64,000 nucleotides of DNA from Kappaphycus alvarezii (GCA_002205965.3 NADL03000157.1:118010-182009), one strand, 5' to 3'. Positions 10,601-22,169 are shown, counted from the first letter of the stretch. Notes: generated by a model not told the origin, from the letters alone. Program-made: numbers and translations.

Positions 10601-12316
10601 ACTACAAACGCACATCAAGGCCCGAAAATTTTCGCAGTGACTCCGATACCACTGCCAAGTCCCACTGTTTGCTCTTGGGACATCATACACAAGAGCAAAA
10701 TAGTGACCACTTCCTCTTCGGCCTGCACGCACCCACATACGGGAGGGTCTGTCACGACCGGCAAGTGAATCATTTGGCCACCCACCTGGGTCAGTATGAT
10801 AACTCCGGAACTTCAGCCGAACGTATCTTTCAAATTTGAAATTTTTTTGGTGGTTTACATTTAATATAAACCACTCAAACATTCCACCCCTAAGATTTTT
10901 TGTTATGCAATGGTGTACAGCATCACAGTGTAGTGTGTGCACAAATTTGGGCCACAAAAATTTAGCTTCTCTACAGTACTGTCGATGCAACTGGGAAGTA
11001 TTGTCTATTTTGGTACTATAGGGACAACTTTTTAAGGAAATAGATAATTTAGGTACTGTTTGTTAAGATTTGGATAATTACGGCTGTCTATATAAACCAT
11101 GGTCTGAGCCTTCGGTCTGCTCACCAAGGGAGACCAACCACAGGTCATCCAGCAATTACCGGGCGTACGCATAAACCCTCAGGCCTAGTATATCGACAAA
11201 AGTTTAGCGTTGCTGCGAGTTCTCCCAATATGACAGAAGTCCAAAATATTTATTGGATTTTACTTTCTGTCCGATTTCGAACGGATTATAATATCTCGTT
11301 ATGTTCTGATCCCTCGGTATAGCGCCTAGTGCTGACAAAATAATATGCTTAGGAACCAACCCTTACGTAACAACTACAGTTAGAGACGTCTTCTGCTGGG
11401 AAAAGAAAGGGGTGAGCAAGGTCTGTCCCGCATCTGGAGCTAGTGATCTCCAAATTCTGAGAATATATCATGGATGATAGATAGTTTACTTCTTTACTCA
11501 TATTGCTGCCCATTGAAACATATGCGCTACCTGACATTGAAGAAACAAACCAATACAAGCAGAAAAAAATGTGGTTCCCGCTGATATTAACTCCACGTTA
11601 GAGCGTTCCTTTTGCATACAAAAGCGAATCCCCGCGAAGCGAGGCCGAGGGTTCCAGGTCTTGTTCTCCTTATACTAATGATTTGTTGATGCATTAGTTT
11701 TAGTGGGGGCAGTAGGAGGGCACTATTACGGGAAACTTTGAAAAAGTAGGAAAATCGGAGGTAACGCGCCAATGAGGCAGGATGTAGTGTACAGGAAACA
11801 TAGAAACAATACCCCAAATCCCACATTCTGTATTATGTCTCGCAACTCCCGCCAAATTTGAGCTCTTCTGAGTATGACTTTTCGAAAAAAACTGTGAAAA
11901 ATCCACAAATGAGAGCCAATGAAAAAATTCAGCATCATCATCATCAGCAGCAGCAAATTTCTACTTACTCGTTTCCTTTCACCCCGCAAGGGGCGCCAAC
12001 CTCCCCAAGGTACCGCTCCCATATATAACCTACCGGGTTCCCACTAAGTTCCGCGCCAAGCCTAGCGACAAGTTGCTACTTTTCTCCTGGTCAAAAGGTG
12101 TGGAAATCAAGACCCGTCCAACTACTCCCTCGTCCTTGATCCGAAATTCGGATCGTCGAGGCTATGCGGGGAAGTTCAAGTATTCAAACGGTCATATATT
12201 TTGGCTCACGCCACCTGGCCACCTGAGGTTAAGTCTGGGCTCAATAATATTACGGAAAGGGAGTGCTGAGGTGCATACCGGCGTACAGGATCGGTGTCCC
12301 GAAGATTGGCGCACAG
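10601..12316. other. No supported gene
   Basis: Short open frames on both strands with no recognisable domain. The composition changes several times, consistent with small insertions. Positions 12020-12310 hold an 83-codon plus frame without identifiable features. Confidence 0.3.
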
Positions 12317-12368
12317 CACTGTAATACGCTCAATTGCTTAGTCACTGTAATAAGCTCAATCGCTTAGT
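12317..12368. repeat. Tandem duplication, 2 x 26 bp
   Basis: Two adjacent 26-bp units, CACTGTAATACGCTCAATTG+CTTAGT (12317-12342) and a copy with 2 mismatches (12343-12368), about 360 bp before the non-LTR ORF at 12731. Confidence 0.9.
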
Positions 12369-12730
12369 AGGGTGCATCGGTTTAGGAACTCAGGGGGAGA
12401 GTAATTGCCACCAAGACTACAGCACTCCAACATCAACAGAACGAGCATGACGCGGAACACCGTCCGCTAGAAGAGTCTCAAAGCCAATAGCTCTCAAACC
12501 GCCCGCTTCTGGGCCCGATCTCACAGAGGCCACTGTCACACATGGGGCACCGCCCACTTTGCACGGAAGAATAGCCAAACCTACGGACAGTCGCACAACT
12601 CGTAGCGCACCTCCGCACAGCTCACTGTAACGTGTCCAAGGTCGGAGAACTGAACCCACATGAGCTCTCCAAACTCACCCAGTGCTTGTCAAGGATTGGG
12701 TAATGGCACTGCGGCTGCCACAACACATAT

Positions 12731-14172
12731 ATGGGGTCGAAAGTATCCGGCCCAGACCCAAATGGCATGTATACGTTTACCTATACCAAGTGCCTCAAAT
12801 GCACTGGGCGGACGGCTCCACGGCACTACAATCCCCTCCATAGCACGCAAGTGAAAGACGCCGCCCCAGTCCCAGTGCCAGACTCACCTCACCCAGCACC
12901 CTCCGCGCTGTCCTCAAGCTCCCCCCCACCGCCCAACCTGTACCGCGACGCAGCCCTCGAAACCCCCGCAGAGCTCCTGCCAACCCCGGAACAAATATTC
13001 GCGACGCACGTTCCAGTCATGGCACGCATTCTTACCAAGTTCCGTGGTTGTCTGACAGAGACCTATGCGACCGCCATGCAGGACGCTGCGCAAGCCTGTC
13101 AGTGCGGCAGCCCGTCCGCAACTGCCGCCGTCACCAAGCTGTTCTTGTTTCCGGCCGTCATGTTGACCAACATCTCCTACACAGAACATGGCACTGAAGA
13201 ACGACGACACCACTCCATCGCTGATACAATGAGGGAACGGATCGAGCTTTGGAACGCAGGGCAGTTTCAGACGTTGTGGGAACAGGCAGTGAAACTCAAC
13301 ACCCGCGCCACGCACGCTCCATCACCCACCGAGCAGAAAATGCTGAATGTGCGCCGAGCCACCAAGCTGGCCAAGGAAGGGGCATATGGCAAAGCGGCAC
13401 ACGCCTTAAGCTCCCTAGGGGTCCTTCTTCCAACGCCTGACGGCGTTCAGGCACTCCTCAACAAACACCCCCAACAGCCAGATAGCCAGAGACCGTCTCC
13501 AGTGGAACAGGGGAACACACTTCATGTGCTAATGCGGCCTCATTTCGGGACTTCAGTGAGGAGGAGGTTCTTGGAGTCGTCAGGGGTTTCAAACCGGGAT
13601 CTTCTGGGGGAGGGTCCGGGCTTAGGCCGAACCATATCGCGGAACTGCTCAAGTCTCCGCCTTCATCGGGCTCGTCAAGTTTCCTGCAAGCGCTCACGCG
13701 TGCCGGTAACATTCTGGCCTTCGGACGTGCCCCAGCTGCTCTCTCCCCTTGGAAATCTGGTGCGCCCCTCACCCCGTTGGCCAAGAAGGGCGGGACTCCC
13801 CGATCCATCGCCGTTGGTGAAACGCTTCGTAGATTGATCGGCAGCTTCCTGATGAAACGAGCTACTACAATGGCTGCCAACTATCTCCAACCGCTGCAAC
13901 TGGGCATCGCCACAAGGGCCGGCACAGACACCATCGTCCACAGTATCCATAGGGTTGTCGACAAGTTTGAGAGTAGCTTTGAGTACGCTATGCTCGCAGT
14001 AGACCGAAGAAACGCTTTAAACCTGTGCAGCGGAACCGCTTTACTGGACGCCGTCAAATGCCTATTCCCCGAATTGCTGCCATGGGTCTCGTACTGTTAC
14101 GCAAACAAGCCAGCGTACTTGGGGTCCGGCAACCATATCATTCAGGGGGAAAACCTCGGTGTACTTCTATTT
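12731..14172 (+). pseudogene. Non-LTR retrotransposon ORF (N-terminal region and first half of RT), interrupted by Copia-1
   Basis: Frame 2 from 12731 encodes a Pro/Ser-rich N-terminus and a helical linker ending RRATKLAKEGAYGKAAHAL and a TPDGVQALLNKHP motif. A frameshift near 13530 moves to frame 1, which reads F-x-EEEVLGVVRGFKPG, then LAKKGGTPRSIAVGETLRRL (the 'KKGG-RPIAVGETLRRL' block), LGIATRAGTDTIVHSIHR, and LAVDRRNALN (motif A, catalytic Asp present). The frame stops exactly at IQGENLGVLLF, the position of the QQGDPLGPLLF block, because the 3-prime LTR of Copia-1 starts at 14173. This is the best-preserved N-terminal half in the window; whether it belongs to family A or B cannot be told, as no copy here overlaps both ends. 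The first ATG of frame 2 was used; the true start may be upstream. Confidence 0.85.
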
Positions 14173-14685
14173 TGATAGGAGCTGGGTTGATTTTGTAAAG
14201 TAGTGTCTTGTTGAGCCCGGGATTTATTTTGGAGGCAGGGTTGTCGGCTTATAACGCACTACAATTACGTTGGACAACACAGAAAGTCGGCACAAAGTAA
14301 TAACTCTGAGAGGATCGCAAATAACGCTTGCGTGTTGTGCAGTATAGTGGTACCATTTCTGATAAAATAAATGACTGCGTCCTGTTCTAAGTTGCACGCA
14401 AGTTACAAGCAGTCTGACGTTCCCTGCGTAAGCCCATAAGCCCATATCAACGCTGCAGCAACACGCCCTTACATCGTTCCTTCTTAAAGACCACGTCGCC
14501 ACGTTGCACGGTGAATCTCGTTGCCTTCGCCATCACGCAACGGACGGGTCCATTTTAGCCCCTTTGCTGAAATTGCTTCTTAGTCTGGACTTGGCACTAT
14601 ACACCACGTCGCCATGTTGCACACTGAACCTCGTTGCCCTCGCCATCATCCAACGGACGTGTCCATGTCAGCCCTTTTGCTGACA
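14173..14685 (-). repeat. Copia-1 3-prime LTR (about 513 bp)
   Basis: On the minus strand it begins TGTCAGC right after the purine tract CAGAGGGGG and ends CCTATCA, giving TG...CA termini. Its last 43 bases match 18989-19031 with 4 mismatches, which fixes the outer boundary. It contains an internal tandem duplication. Confidence 0.85.
14490..14683. repeat. Tandem duplication inside the Copia-1 LTR, about 81-bp units
   Basis: Units 14490-14570 and 14603-14683 (offset 113 bp) share ACCACGTCGCCA-GTTGCAC, then CTCGTTGCC and CAACGGACG, and end TTTGCTGA, with roughly 15 percent mismatches by eye. In transcription sense they occupy the start of the LTR (U3), where duplicated enhancer-like blocks are common in LTR elements. 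Confidence 0.85.
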
Positions 14686-14696
14686 CCCCCTCTGAG
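14686..14696 (-). other. Copia-1 polypurine tract
   Basis: The minus strand reads CTCAGAGGGGG immediately before the LTR TG, 11 bp after the pol stop at 14708. It would prime plus-strand DNA synthesis. Confidence 0.7.
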
Positions 14697-14707
14697 TGTC
14701 ACGTCGA

Positions 14708-17700
14708 TCAGTTTGGCGATGTACGAACCACGCACACACAGAGGTCATCGCGACCTTTGGCGAAGGTCGGCCCGTAGAGCGGCTTAGTGGGGATTTCAGC
14801 ACGTTGCTTCTCAGATGCGATGTGCTTGATCTCCAATTCCTTTTTCCTGACGAGGTCGCGAACGTAATGGGCACGCACATCAATGTGCTTGTTGCGTTTG
14901 AAATGAGCGATGTGGCTCGCTCACGCAATTGCCGCGGTGTTGTCTTCGAGTGTTGGCATTGCCCCCTCTTGCATCAGACCCAGCTCAACACAGAGGGAAC
15001 GGAGCCAGTGAAATGCACGAGCAAGTGTCGACAGACTCACGTACTCAGCCTCCGTGGTCGAAAGAGCGGTGCAAGGTTGCTTCGAGCTCCGCCAAAGGAC
15101 AGAAGCTCGGCCAAAGAAGACTACATTTCCGCTAACGGATGATCGGTCACTTCCGCCAGCCCAGTCGGCATCGGCATAGGCGAAAAGCTGGTCATTCTCG
15201 GCATGATGGTGAAGGCCGAACTGGGTTGTCCCGCGCAGGTAACGTAAGATACGCTTTGCGGCAGTCCAGTGTACAGAACGCGGGGCGGACATGTGGCCTG
15301 CAAGAATCGAATTTGCGAATGAAATATCGGGACGTGTACGAGTTGAGAGGTAGAGAAGTTTGCCGATAAGCTGTCGGAAGGGTACATTGATCATGATTGC
15401 AGCTTCTTCGTCACTACGCGGCTTGTGCTCAGTCAGCAGACGGTACATTGACGGGTCTACCGGAGTGACAGCAGGATTTGAATAGTGCATGTTGAAGGTC
15501 TCCAAAATTTTCTGGATGTACCTCCTCTGATTGTGGAAGTACCCCGCGCCTCGGCGCTCAATCGGCACGTTCAGGAAGGCGGAGACATCACTCATATCAC
15601 GTGTGTCGAAATGGCGCTGTAACCCGCGATTGACAGTCTTGATTGCATTGTCCGACGGAGAGGTGACAAGCAAGTCATCAACGTACACGAAAAGAAAACC
15701 AGAAAACCATCGATAGTGCCCATGAATCCTGATTCAGCGTGCTGCAGAGCACGGAGGCCCAGAGAAAGAAGCGCTTCATAGAGAGCATTATACCACACGC
15801 GTGGAGCCTGTTTCAAGCCATAAAGCGACTTGAGTAGCTTGTACACGTGGGTGGACGGCCTGTTTTCATCAAAGCCTCTCGGAAGAGATATGTAAAGATC
15901 CTCTTCCAATTCGCCATTGATGAACGAGTTAGAGACATCAAGGTGATGCACGCGTTGACCTTCGCGAGCAGCGTGAGTGAGAAGCAGGCAAACCACAGTA
16001 AAGTGGCTCACTGGGGCAAAGGCTTTGTCGTAGTCGTCAGTAGTTTGAAAACAGCCAAGAACGACAAGGCTGGCTTTGAAGCCCTCAATCGTATTGTCCG
16101 GCCTGAGCTTGACCTTCAAAATGAATCGCGTCGGCATGATCTTCTTGCCGGCAGGGCGAGGAACTAGAAACCATGCACCGCACTCACGAAGTGCTCGGAG
16201 CCCTTCTTCGATGGCCACAATCCACTCGTTTCGGTTGGAAGAATCGAGCGCTTGGCGAACGGTTGGCATGTCTTTGTCGTTCGAGACAGCTGTAGTCACA
16301 GTTCTACTACCACTGCGAGCGATATTTTGGTTTTGGATACGAGTGCTGCGACGAAGCTCTGGTGGGTAGTACTTGAGCGCGTCGTCTTCGTTTTCGTCTG
16401 CATCGACAGCGAGATCGACAGGTTCATTCGGACTGGCGTCGGCCTCTGGCTCGTCGCGTTCGTCTGCGCTGTAATCGGTGTCGGTGTGGACGGCGTTTTC
16501 ATTCTCGTCATCTTCTATTGCGAGAGTATCGTTGTAATGGCTGTGCTCTTCAATAGGATTTACGTATCTCGTGATATTAGTCTCGTCACAGCGCACGTGA
16601 CGGACGATGTGTAGCAGCTCCGTGGAAGTCTCGAAAATACGGTAAATACTGCCGAAACTTGACCCAAGAACAATGCACGTGCAATTCTTCTGTTCTAGTT
16701 TCTGCCTCTTAGCGTCTGGTACTGCAAAGAATCCACGACAGCCAAAAACGCGAAAGTTCGAAAGGTCAGGAGCATGTTTGTGGAGTCGCTCGTACGGTGA
16801 GATGTTGCCTAGGGCTGTCTTCGGGATGATATTTAGCGTGCAAACGGCATGCTCGGCCGCCTTCGCCCAAAAACGGGCGTCAAGTTTTGCCGAGACAAGA
16901 AAAGCTCGAATGCGCTCAACGACAGAACGTTTGGCACGTTCGACCACATCGTTAGACTGGGGGTTGTATGGCGCCGAGAATGTATGCTTTATACCATTGT
17001 CGGACAAGAAAGTAGAAACACGCTTGTTAGCGAATTCTTTGCCATTGTCAGAGTGAAAAAGTTTCATGCAGTGCGTGAACTGATTGTCGAACGCTGCGAC
17101 AAAACGTTGAATTGATTCTGGCACATCGGATTTTCGCGCTATTGTGTCGATCCATATGTATCGCGAGGCGGCATCAACCAACAGCAGTATATAGCTCCTC
17201 CCACCCCAGCTTGTCGTGCCCATGGGCCCACAGACGTCTATAAAGATGCATGACCCCGGCTCGTAGGTCTCCTTGATGAGCGATTTGTCATGATGACCTC
17301 GGGCGCCCTTAGAGATAACGCAATCATGGCAATCGACAGTCTCTGGGGAAGCTTTCTTGCTTGCATTGCAGTCTGCACGCTGGATAATTGACTTGATGGC
17401 TGCCTTATTTGCGTGGCCGAGGCGCGATTGCCAGAGTTTGACAGCCTCGCTGCTCGCCAATGCAGTATTCGCAACGGCTAGTGAGGATCCTTGAATTTGT
17501 TTCAGAGAGGCATGAAGCCAGTAAAGTCCGTTCTGCCCACGTCGTGCAGTCGCCAGAGGCTCCACGCTGTCAGCATCCTCCATATCGCAACGACCAGACA
17601 AAATGTTATGCGCATATTTTTCTTGTCAAACGAGTTGACCGAAAAGACGTTCATTTCCAGTGACGGAACGTGGAGGACATTGACGAGGCGTAGCCAGACT

Positions 17701-17732
17701 TCATTGGCATGTTTGTCTGCAGTTGCAACCAT
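14708..17732 (-). pseudogene. Copia-1 pol: integrase, reverse transcriptase, RNase H
   Basis: From high to low coordinate: protease tail (VLHVPSLEMNVFSV), frameshift near 17590, then a 669-codon frame (17601-15592) with a GAG-pre-integrase block (LWQSRLGHANKAAIKSI), zinc ligands C-x2-C, and an integrase core with D (FIDVCGP), D (HSDNGKEF) and E (SNDVVERA) all present. The RT follows (GAWFLVPR ... HHLDVSNSFINGELEEDLYI ... KSLYGLKQAPRVW). A second frameshift near 15695 in a T-rich run moves to the 14921-15688 frame, starting at the catalytic YVDDLLV and running through RNase H (YADADWAG, STTEAEYVSLS, DNTAAIA). One in-frame TGA at about 14921 precedes KHIDVRAHYVRD, and the frame closes at 14708. 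All catalytic residues I can locate are intact, so decay is recent. Minus-strand neighbours share the orientation; plus-strand frames here are shadows. Confidence 0.92.
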
Positions 17733-17798
17733 GGTGTCAATGGTACCGTACTGGGAGTACTCATTTTCGTACGAGTCACCGAGGCGTACAGTTTTTTT

Positions 17799-18347
17799 TC
17801 ACTCCGTCAACAATGTAAACATTTCGGCGTAGCGACACATGTGATGGCTGGCGCCGCTGTCCACAATGAACGACAGACTGTTGGAGCATGATGCAGCCGT
17901 GGCCGTAGCAGATACTCCTTCGACTGTGAAGAAATTGTCGTCCGGGACGGGAGCGTTGATATGTCCGTCCCGTATATTGTCAAAACAGTTCGCCGGAACG
18001 CGGGCATTGCTTGCGTCGGCAGCTCGTCCGTTCATGACGCGAACAGTACCCAGACGGGGCAGACCGCCAGGCATATGTTCGCCAACTTGATGATGGTCAG
18101 CAATCTGACGGCCGTTGTTGCGATTTCCGTTTGAATGTCTGGCGCCGCCAAGGTTGCGGCGGTTTCTGATGCGGTCATTGCGACGGGGGCGCTGGTCGAT
18201 GAACCGCGGGTGTGCATCAAAGTGCACGCGACGGCCACGGTGCTGGCCGTGCCCGGCCACCCGGCTGGCGATAAGACTCGCCCGCAGAGATCGCCAGGCT
18301 TGCTCCATTTGATTCTGTTGTAATGGAGCGCTCTTTGGCCTCTTCAA
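17799..18347 (-). pseudogene. Copia-1 protease region
   Basis: A 182-codon frame, Arg/Asn-rich at its start (nucleocapsid-like, although no CCHC knuckle is visible), ends with FIVDSGASHHM, the retropepsin active site (D-S-G) typical of Copia. An in-frame TGA at about 17799 separates it from the downstream protease half in the same frame. It overlaps the end of gag in another frame, so a frameshift lies between about 18220 and 18345. Confidence 0.85.
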
Positions 18348-18921
18348 TCAGAGGGGAACAGACGGCTTCCCAGGTGGCCTTGGACTCCTCCATCGTCCGA
18401 ATTTCTGCAATGGTCGGCTCGAATTCTAAGACACCTGCAACAGATCTGAGCAAGATACTCACTTCGATTATTTCTCAGAAGTCCTGTCCAGCTGCGGAAC
18501 ATTTCGTGAACGAGAGCTCGCGCTCAGCGATGTGATTTGTCATGCTAGAGCCGGCGCCGTACTTTAGATTGAACACTTCATTCAGAAGCATGAGCTTTGT
18601 TGACGTAGTCTTGGACGCAAACCGCTAAATCAGATTCGCCCAAAGCTTGGTTGGGTCGTCAGCCCACTTCTGTACTGCCTTAACAGTGCGGTCGCCCAGC
18701 GAGACGACAAGCGACGCAGCTGCTTTGGACTTACGCTTTGCGAAATCTTCTTTCTTTGACTCTTCGGCATTCTGGAAAGGGGTTGCCTCAGGGCCATCCA
18801 CGATGAACAGAAGGTTCTTCATCTCCAGAACCGCAGTCATGCGGATCTTCCAGAGCACAAAATTGTCCTTCGGGCCATCGAAGAATTTTGAAATCTGGAT
18901 CTTCTCGTCAGAGATCTCCAT
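18217..18921 (-). pseudogene. Copia-1 gag
   Basis: A frame starting at the ATG at 18921 (MEISDEKIQISKFFDG) has the features of UBN2-type Copia gag: F-DG-x4-F-x-LWKIRM near the N-terminus, KAAASLVVSLGD in the middle, then LWANLI. The same frame continues through stops at about 18628 and 18475 to EFEPTIAEIRTMEESKATWE and ends at 18217. The usual CCHC knuckle is not seen. Confidence 0.8.
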
Positions 18922-18988
18922 GTCGAGAGGGAAATAATTTCGACGTCAAGAATCAAAGACAGGGAAGCAACAGGTGCGATGCTACTAC

Positions 18989-19031
18989 TGATGGGAGCTG
19001 GGTTGTTTTTATAAAGTAGTGTCTTGTTGAG
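18989..19031 (-). repeat. Remnant (last 43 bp) of the Copia-1 5-prime LTR
   Basis: It matches 14173-14215 with 4 mismatches over 43 bases and ends CCCATCA, then the internal region starts (GTAGTAGCATCGCACC in the minus sense, where a tRNA-primer site is expected; I could not match it to a particular tRNA). Identity stops abruptly at 19031. Confidence 0.8.
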
Positions 19032-19104
19032 ACGGGGTTGCACCCAAGATATTCGAGTTGAGCAGTACTAAGGAACACTTCGGAAGGGTATATTTTCTGT
19101 AATC

Positions 19105-20158
19105 ATGGATCTCAACGCTGCTCGTATAACGTTCACATGGGGCAAGAGTTAAGATGTTGAGGAATTACTCTATACATATGTCAACGTTGTGATGCGTGAG
19201 AAGAGCGATGAAGAGAAGGCCGAAGCATCTTTGCCTATCTTTATGGTAACGCAAAACACAAATATAAGGCCAAGTTTATCAACGGGTGGTCTCTTAACGG
19301 GAATGGGCGTAACTCCGGTGAGGTATGTGAGTGGCCTGTGAAAGAGTATGCGAAGGAGGTAGAACCAGATGAGATAGTTCGTACTGTCGTAGAGGCTCGG
19401 CTCAACTTCGATAATTTGTTAAGCTCATTGGTATATTTGTGTGATCTCTATGAAAAGGATGGGCTCAACGCCCAAGCCAAGTACGGAATGTCGCGTAAGG
19501 CGGCGATGGGGGATAAGCGGCTCTCCGATTTCCTCCTCGTCAAGGGCCCTCACAGTTTCAATGAACTGAAGGGTACCCTAGTAGAATTTGTCCAACATCT
19601 GGAGACGTTTCAGTCACTAAGTGAAGTACCGAGGGAAACCCGTATAGAGATGTCTATTGTACATCCTGAAAAGAATTATCAAAGGCCGTACTAGGTGCAG
19701 CATTGGAATCAGTCAGGAGCGATGTCAAAAACTTGGAAGAAAGGTTGGAAACCCGATTCGATAATCGACTTGACATGATAACCTCGCAGTTGGAAAGCCT
19801 TACTCTTACCATTAAGAAGAACCAGTCTGGGGCCCCCAAGGCCGCAGAAGTCTGTTCCTACTGTCACAAGCCTGGACACTTTGCAAATACATGTCCAGAT
19901 AATCCACGTAGAAACACTCGTTGTGGAAAATGTGGACGACACGGGCATCATGAAAGTAACTGCTGGTCTAAAGACAACAGAAGATTAAATCTATCGGACA
20001 CTAGGAGCGAGTCAGGACCAGAGATGAAAATCTTACAAAACAGAAAGGATCAAAGGTTGACGGATGCCGGTAATGTATCCATCGCTGAAGAAATCAGTCA
20101 AGTCAATGTGACAAAAAGGGATGGGGAAGGGAACGTTTTATCGAAAAACCTAGGCTAG
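19105..20158 (+). pseudogene. Gypsy-1 gag with two CCHC knuckles
   Basis: It starts at ATG 19105 (MDLNAARITFTWGKS), meets a stop at 19150 and shifts frame near 19225, then runs as a long frame (YAKEVEPDEIVRTVVEARL) to 19694 and shifts again into a coiled-coil-like segment (VKNLEERLETRFDNRLDM). Two zinc knuckles follow: CSYCHKPGHFANTC and CGKCGRHGHHESNC, both C-x2-C-x4-H-x4-C. This is a capsid-nucleocapsid protein of a Ty3/Gypsy element. A relic carrying the same GHHESNC-type segment occurs at 32175. Confidence 0.88.
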
Positions 20159-20166
20159 ATTATGGA

Positions 20167-20888
20167 ATGCTGGAGCATATCCCAGCACCTGTACCTCCTC
20201 GAACCAAGAGGTCTGATCAAGTTGTTCCAGGAGTGGGAGTCACTCCGGCCAAAAAGACGAAAAAGAGTAAGAAAGTTAGGAGTATCCCGAAGGACGTACT
20301 AGAGTATGTGAAGAAGTACAATTTGGTGGCTGAGCTTGCATCGGCCCCAACTGGGATAACGTTTGGTCAACTTTTGAGGGGCGACGCAGAGGATGCGAGA
20401 AAAGAACTCAAAAAAATTATCAGGTCTAATAAGTCCGCTAAGGGTAAGAAACTGTTTCTTCAATCGGCCTCGACAGCACCAAGACGTCTTAAACTAGTAC
20501 CAGTCAAAGTATTGGGAATGAAACCCAAGCTCTTTTCGATTCGGGCGCTGTTCCAAACCTTATTTCAGAAACTTTGGTGACAGATCTAGGTCTCGAAATT
20601 ATTCCAACTACTCGAAAATAACTGTGGGATGGAACCGTCTCAAAATGCATGGGCACTGTTGACAAGGTTTCCGTGTTCTTTGGGGACTCTAAAGTTGATG
20701 TAGACTTTCTTGTCATGCCGATCTCCCTTTCGATGCAATCATTGGCTGCCCTACCATGGAAAGACTAGGGACCTGCATTGACTTGGGCAACCAAATCGTT
20801 TCAGTTAATGTTGACGGCAGAACCGTGAAGATGCTTCTGGATTTCGACAAAAAGCACACATCCGAAAGTTCTAAGAGAAACGGACAGT
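20167..20888 (+). pseudogene. Gypsy-1 gag-pol linker and protease
   Basis: A Lys-rich frame (KKTKKSKKVRSIPKDVLEYV, then TGITFGQLLRGDAEDARKEL) leads, after a frameshift near 20520, to ALFDSGAVPNLISETLV, a retropepsin site with D-S-G-A. There is a stop at about 20620. Another shift near 20718 gives DLPFDAIIGCPTMERLG, the conserved protease C-terminal block (DLP-[YF]-D-x-IIG). Domain order and motifs are clear; the frame is broken at least three times. Confidence 0.85.
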
Positions 20889-21339
20889 GAATATTTCACT
20901 TCTAGCTATGACAGCAAAGATATTGAACCAACTAACACTTTCGGAAATGGAAAAAGGTACGCTCAGGGGATAATGAACATGACATGGGACGATTATGATT
21001 CTGGGTTTGAAACAGATGAAGACTGGAATTCTAGGGTAGGTTGACACCTGAATGTGTTTCTTTTTGCGATAATATCGAATCAAAGAACGGAATTCAGAGC
21101 AGGAAAGAAGATTACCATTGCACGGAAAACAAGAATATATCGAATTCCATATCTGAAGATGTGAGCACGCCGGAAGAGATCCTTCAAAATTTGGAGGGTG
21201 AGGCTCAAGAAGAAGATCAGCGCCAAATGGTGGAAATTCAAGAAAAAAAGTACAGCACCTTCCAGCCCCCGCCTCAATGAAAATATCAGACATGATAACA
21301 TCTTCTGAAGTAATTGCATAGAGCTTTTTCGATCTAAGA
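20889..21339 (+). pseudogene. Gypsy-1 protease-RT spacer
   Basis: Acidic, Glu/Ser-rich frames (for example NLEGEAQEEDQRQMVEIQEK at 21200-21260) lie between protease and RT. No domain is recognised; the position implies polyprotein linker. Confidence 0.5.
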
Positions 21340-22169
21340 CATGCAAGTGTACCGGTCACTCACTCATTTCAACTTACTGATACTCAACCAATTTACTACA
21401 GGCCTAGAAATCAACCGCCAATTTATCTCAGACAATGTTACAGGAATGCAGGAAAATGATATTATTCGGCCAGTTTCATCCCCGCGGTCATTTTCAGTTG
21501 TGGTAGCACCAGAAAAGGATAGAAAACTTCGCTTTTGCGTCGATTACCGACAACTGAACCAGAGAATGATATCTGATCGATTTACGATTCCATATATGGA
21601 GTTAATCCTCGAGAACTTGAAGGACGGGAGATACTTCACCTCAATTGACCTCTACACTGGATATTGGCAGATTCTATTGTATGAAAATTGCAAGGAAAAA
21701 AAGTTTTACCAGGAAAGCCGGTACATTCAGGTTCGAAGTGATGATTTTTAGTCTCATGAATGCCCCAACTACATTCCAACGAATGATGAACGATTTTTTG
21801 AAAGGACTTCCATTTTCAAGAGTTTATATTGATGACGTGGTAATATTCTCGAAAACCCTGGATCAACACATATCGCATGTCGAGACAGTAGTGGAGAAAA
21901 TATCTTCATACAGCCTGAAAATTAAGTTGAGCAAATGCTTTTTTGCGAAAATTTCTATCCAATTACTCGGTCAAATCGTCGATGAAGAGGGAATTAGAGT
22001 GGATCCAGAGAAATCGAAAAAATTCAAGTTGGCACCAAGGCCCCCCTCAAAGGTGGATGTTCGAAGCTTCTTAGGTCTGGCCTCATATTACAGAAGATTT
22101 ATCAAAGGTTTCGCCATGACTGCTGCACCGTTACATGCCAACACTACAAAAAACCAAAAAAATTACTAG
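21340..22169 (+). pseudogene. Gypsy-1 reverse transcriptase
   Basis: Motifs in order: EMQENDIIRPVSSPRSFSVV (with M for E at the first residue), LRFCVDYRQLN, YFTSIDLYTGYWQI (motif A, Asp present), then a frameshift near 21700, MNAPTTFQRMMNDFL and VYIDDVVIFS (motif C YIDD at about 21826), LGLASYYRRFIKGFA. It is full-length for a Gypsy RT but split in two frames. The YIDD pair and motif A Asp are intact. Confidence 0.92.

Larger units (their letters stand above)
14173..19031 (-). mobile_element. Copia-1: Ty1/Copia LTR retrotransposon with truncated 5-prime LTR
   Basis: The element reads right to left: 43-bp LTR remnant (18989-19031), gag (18921-18217), protease (18347-17799), integrase, RT and RNase H (17732-14708), purine tract (14696-14686), full 3-prime LTR (14685-14173). 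Domain order protease-integrase-RT-RNase H is diagnostic of Copia. It is the best-preserved LTR element here, GC-richer than its surroundings, and only lightly damaged (two frameshifts and a few stops in pol), so it is relatively young. It inserted in the non-LTR RT ORF that ends at 14172; the other half of that ORF is not found beyond 19031, where Gypsy sequence begins instead. Confidence 0.92.

Noticed and set aside
12660-12854. Separate small ORF ahead of the 12731 ORF
   Set aside because: Different frame overlapping the non-LTR N-terminus; its sequence has no match in the other N-terminal copies.
16252-16614. Plus-strand ORFs of 80-130 codons through 15.1-17.9 kb
   Set aside because: They lie opposite the clearly coding Copia-1 pol on the minus strand.
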